Assembly (NCBI RefSeq): GCF_002288925.2
Contig: NW_022098076.1
Span: 72,299,425 to 72,363,424 of the forward strand
Direction: 5' to 3'
Origin: Delphinapterus leucas
Lineage: Eukaryota; Chordata; Mammalia; Artiodactyla; Monodontidae
DNA length: 64,000 bases
Shown here one piece after another: positions 61,311-64,000 of this stretch. A program made the position numbers and the translations under genes. Position 1 is the first letter of the stretch. Each line of letters starts with the position of its first letter. Under the pieces are notes generated by a model that was given only the letters and a program-made list of their open reading frames with translations, did not search any database and was not told the origin of the DNA.

Positions 61311-63335
61311 AAATCAATCTAGAAGAAGGATGGAAAAAAAAGCAACAAAGACTGAACAGGACAAATAAAAAATAAATAGCAAGATGGTAGATTTAAACTC
61401 AGTTGTATCAACTAGTGCATTCAATATAACTTATCTAAAAACCTCAATTGTCAGGTGATTTTTTTTTGAAAAGACCCAGCCATTCATTTTATTTGTGTAA
61501 GACATCACTTTAAGATATAAAGATGCAGATAGGTTAGAAGCTAAAAGATCAAAAAGCATATGCCATAAACACTAGTCATAAGAAAACTAAAGTGGCTTCT
61601 CCAGAGTCAGTTTTCCTCAAAACACAGGTTTTTCTCAAATGGAATTTATTTTTCTAAGTATGACATTTATATTAAATTAAGCTGTGTTAAATTATTAAGA
61701 GTTGATAAATTATGAGAAATGATCAATGCTACTATCTGCTTGGCATCCTAGGAGACACCTATTCCAATATCCAGAACACATTATCTTATATCTTTTTGTG
61801 ATGGAAAGATAGTCTTTACACACATCTCTTAGGTTCATAATTAGTAAGACATATTAGGAAGACCTCTAGTGGCACTTTACTTTGACAATGCATGATAACA
61901 GTGCTATGTTCACAGATTAAAAATCTGCATAGTTTTATATTTCATCACTCTAGAAAATGTTATCACTGACCTTATAGTGAATGCAGTTGTCAGTGTTTCA
62001 CTTGCAAAGTCCAATATTACTGTAATAAATGCTCTAGAAATGTGACGAGAGGCTTATTTGAGTGCCAAGAAGAATCAAGACAAAAAATGACAGGCTTCCC
62101 CTAGGGAAATTTGCCTGGATCTTGGGTGAAGGATCTCCTCACAAAACCTGCTATTCAAAAAAGGCAAACTTCAAAACAAAAAAAGAAGTAGAGTTTGTAT
62201 ATTTAACAGGTGTAAATATACCACACTTACATAATTCTTCAAAAAATAACTTATGAAATAATTTTAATAGTTTTTAATCTATTACTCAACAATTCAACTT
62301 AATACCTTATATATTCTCTCTCTCTCTCTCCATATATATATACATATATATGCACACACAGATATAATAATATATATATATATAATAAATTGACTTCTAT
62401 AAAGTTTCTTTTTACAAAAAATAGGAAAAAATTAAGGAACAGAATACACAATAAAGATAATGTTAGTCATATGCATACAATGATATTGACATACATGCAA
62501 CCATAAAGGCTCAAGCGGTCATATGGAAGCATGTATAAATGAACATATATGAATGAATGAATGTGTACAGTTATCCTTCTGTGTAATTAGCCTTTAAAAG
62601 AATTACTGGTTATGTTTTAGTGATTTTTTCTAAATGAATGTGGTGAATTTCTTTATAAAATTGAGCTTTAAAATGTGTAGAGGCATTGAGTAATGTTGCC
62701 TTTTTACTCCTACGGTCCTTTATTAAAGCAGGCCCTACAGTAGTATAGTATCTGAACATCCAATTCTAATCAGGTAGTTTTGCATTTCTTTCTATTTTCT
62801 AGAAAAGGCTATTCAGTATATAATGTGGAGAATGTTTGGAAATTTGAAAGACCTTACTGATAAAATTGTGTTGACTTTAAGCCCTAATGTGGAACTAATC
62901 ACTAGCCAAATTTTATTATAGATTTGTCAATCTGTTTTTTAATCTCTGTTTTCTTCTCAGAAGGTGTATGGGGACTATTTCTTGTTCTTATATTCTCAGT
63001 TACTAACTAGCACAGATGTTCAATTAATATTTCTAAAAGAATGAACGAGCCTTTTTATGAGACTAATTTTGAAGATAGAAACTGATCTATTTATGTTCCT
63101 ACTTCTTTGTCGATTTTTGATAACATACTTTTTGCAGGAAACTTTTTTATTCCATCAAAGTTTACAAATTCCTTTGATGACAGGCCCAGAGATCTGAATT
63201 AGCACCTGGGTGATTTGTTGGCAGCTTTCATAAGAATAAATGCTTGAAAAGTCCTAATTTCAGTTTCCATAGGCACTTGAAAAAAAGTGTAATTTTGGTT
63301 TACTGACTATAAAACATGAGAAACTTTTTGAGAAC
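61311..63335. other. Unassigned AT-rich DNA with a compound microsatellite
   Basis: No gene is supported. The 64-codon frame at 62062-62256 has no recognisable feature. The microsatellite at 62315-62390 is listed separately. Confidence 0.5.
62315..62390. repeat. Compound (TC)n/(AT)n microsatellite
   Basis: A (TC)n run at 62315-62330 is followed by alternating AT runs interrupted by 'gcacacacag'. The AT runs end near 62390. Such compound tracts vary in length between individuals. Confidence 0.85.
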
Positions 63336-63339
63336 ATGG

Positions 63340-64000
63340 TATTATTATATTTGGATTATTATGTGTCTGTTTCTCTATTTAATCTGTTAATTGTTGAGAG
63401 GGTTATAATAAAGACTCTTAGTTTCAGATTTGCTATATATATTTTGATGATATCCTATCAGATGTATATAGGTTTATGACATTAACTAATCATTGTGGAC
63501 TGTATCTTTTATCAGTGTTAAATGAACTATGTTACCAATTCTATTCTCTTAATGTAATTGCTAATTGTGTAAAATTAGTACTATCGATTTTATTTTGTTC
63601 ACTTTTCATATGTGTAATGCATTTGTTTATATTTCACATGTAAATAATTATTAAATGTGTCCTAAGTTTGTCTGCTGTGCAAGGATCTGGTCATAAAGAA
63701 GTGAACAAATACAAGGAATTCCTCTATGAATTCTAATATATATTTACCCATCCTTTTTTTCTTTTCTTAACATTTCTGTATTGTGTTCCTTATAAATAGA
63801 ATACAGGTAAATTTTGTTGTGTGTCTGCTTTCTTTAACTCAGTCTGTAAAATCTTGTTTTTTAATAGGCTGTTTAAATCCCTTACGTTCATTCTTCTGTC
63901 ATACAGTTTTCTGTTGTATGCATTCATGCAAAGCATTGACTTTATGTTCTAACTTCTGCCTTATGAAGTATTTTCTTGCTGTTCTTATTCTCCAGTAAAT
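63340..64000 (-). mobile_element. Old L1 (L1M-type), antisense, cut by the window end
   Basis: Plus-strand phrases such as 'gatatcctatcagatgtat', 'ggactgtatcttttatcag' and 'aggctgtttaaatccctta' match the reverse complement of an old L1 ORF2 region, similar in type to 12785-14640. The 71-codon frame at 63783-63998 is part of this relic. Confidence 0.45.

Noticed and set aside
61860..61880. CTCF-like 'cctctagtggcac'
   Set aside because: One base short of the core spacing when aligned to the consensus, so it is weaker than the motif at 51238.
62062..62256. 64-codon lysine-rich frame as a small gene
   Set aside because: No domain, no upstream signals and AT-rich chance composition.

Overview
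This 64 kb window looks like non-coding DNA from a cetacean (whale or dolphin) nuclear genome. It carries several tRNA-derived SINEs of the CHR type found in whales and relatives, both a younger ~200 bp form (31854-32064, 47734-47929, 59824-60013) and an older ~300 bp form (48301-48630, 50464-50769). It also carries cetartiodactyl-type L1 3' ends, and I saw no ruminant BovB or Bov-tA repeats. The species assignment rests on recognising these families by eye; no database was searched.

I found no protein-coding gene, tRNA gene, rRNA gene or CRISPR array that I can support. All open frames are short (longest 167 codons). Many lie inside LINE or SINE copies or are chance frames in AT-rich DNA. 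The only recognisable protein motifs are relics of L1 ORF2: a reverse transcriptase F-A-D-D box at 8457-8468, and the C-terminal C-x3-C-x7-H-x4-C box at 10109-10162 and 52362-52415.

Layout: 1-4.7 kb is mostly unassigned, with an ancient mammalian repeat and a MIR. 4.7-6.4 kb holds an antisense old L1, a 10-N gap and a CHR SINE split by an L1 tail. 8.15-12.28 kb holds a 5'-truncated L1 with a nested L1 insertion, followed by an older L1. 12.8-14.6 kb is an antisense old L1. 14.9-25 kb is AT-rich and repeat-poor. 25.68-25.94 kb is a small CpG-rich patch with a CCAAT box, an octamer and a donor-like site. 26.5-30.3 kb holds an ancient repeat, a possible LTR relic and antisense old L1. 31.8-32.1 kb is a young SINE. 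32-47.7 kb is mainly unassigned, with a purine/G-quadruplex tract, a short SINE, a Tigger-type transposon and a palindrome next to a TG microsatellite. 47.7-50.8 kb holds SINEs around a 100-N gap, and a MER2-like transposon interrupted by L1. 51.2 kb has a CTCF-like motif. 51.7-53.17 kb is another truncated L1, followed by a hAT relic (53.85-54.08 kb), a possible LTR (56.87-57.62 kb), a tiny L1 tail (57.85 kb), a HAL1/L1M-like element interrupted by a young SINE (59.56-61.31 kb) and the edge of another antisense L1M.

I did not find a new biological system. The observations most worth checking are an L1 insertion that appears to carry ~280 bp of 3'-transduced DNA (9365-9751), the isolated CpG-rich promoter-like patch at 25.7 kb, and duplications beside both assembly gaps that look artificial.
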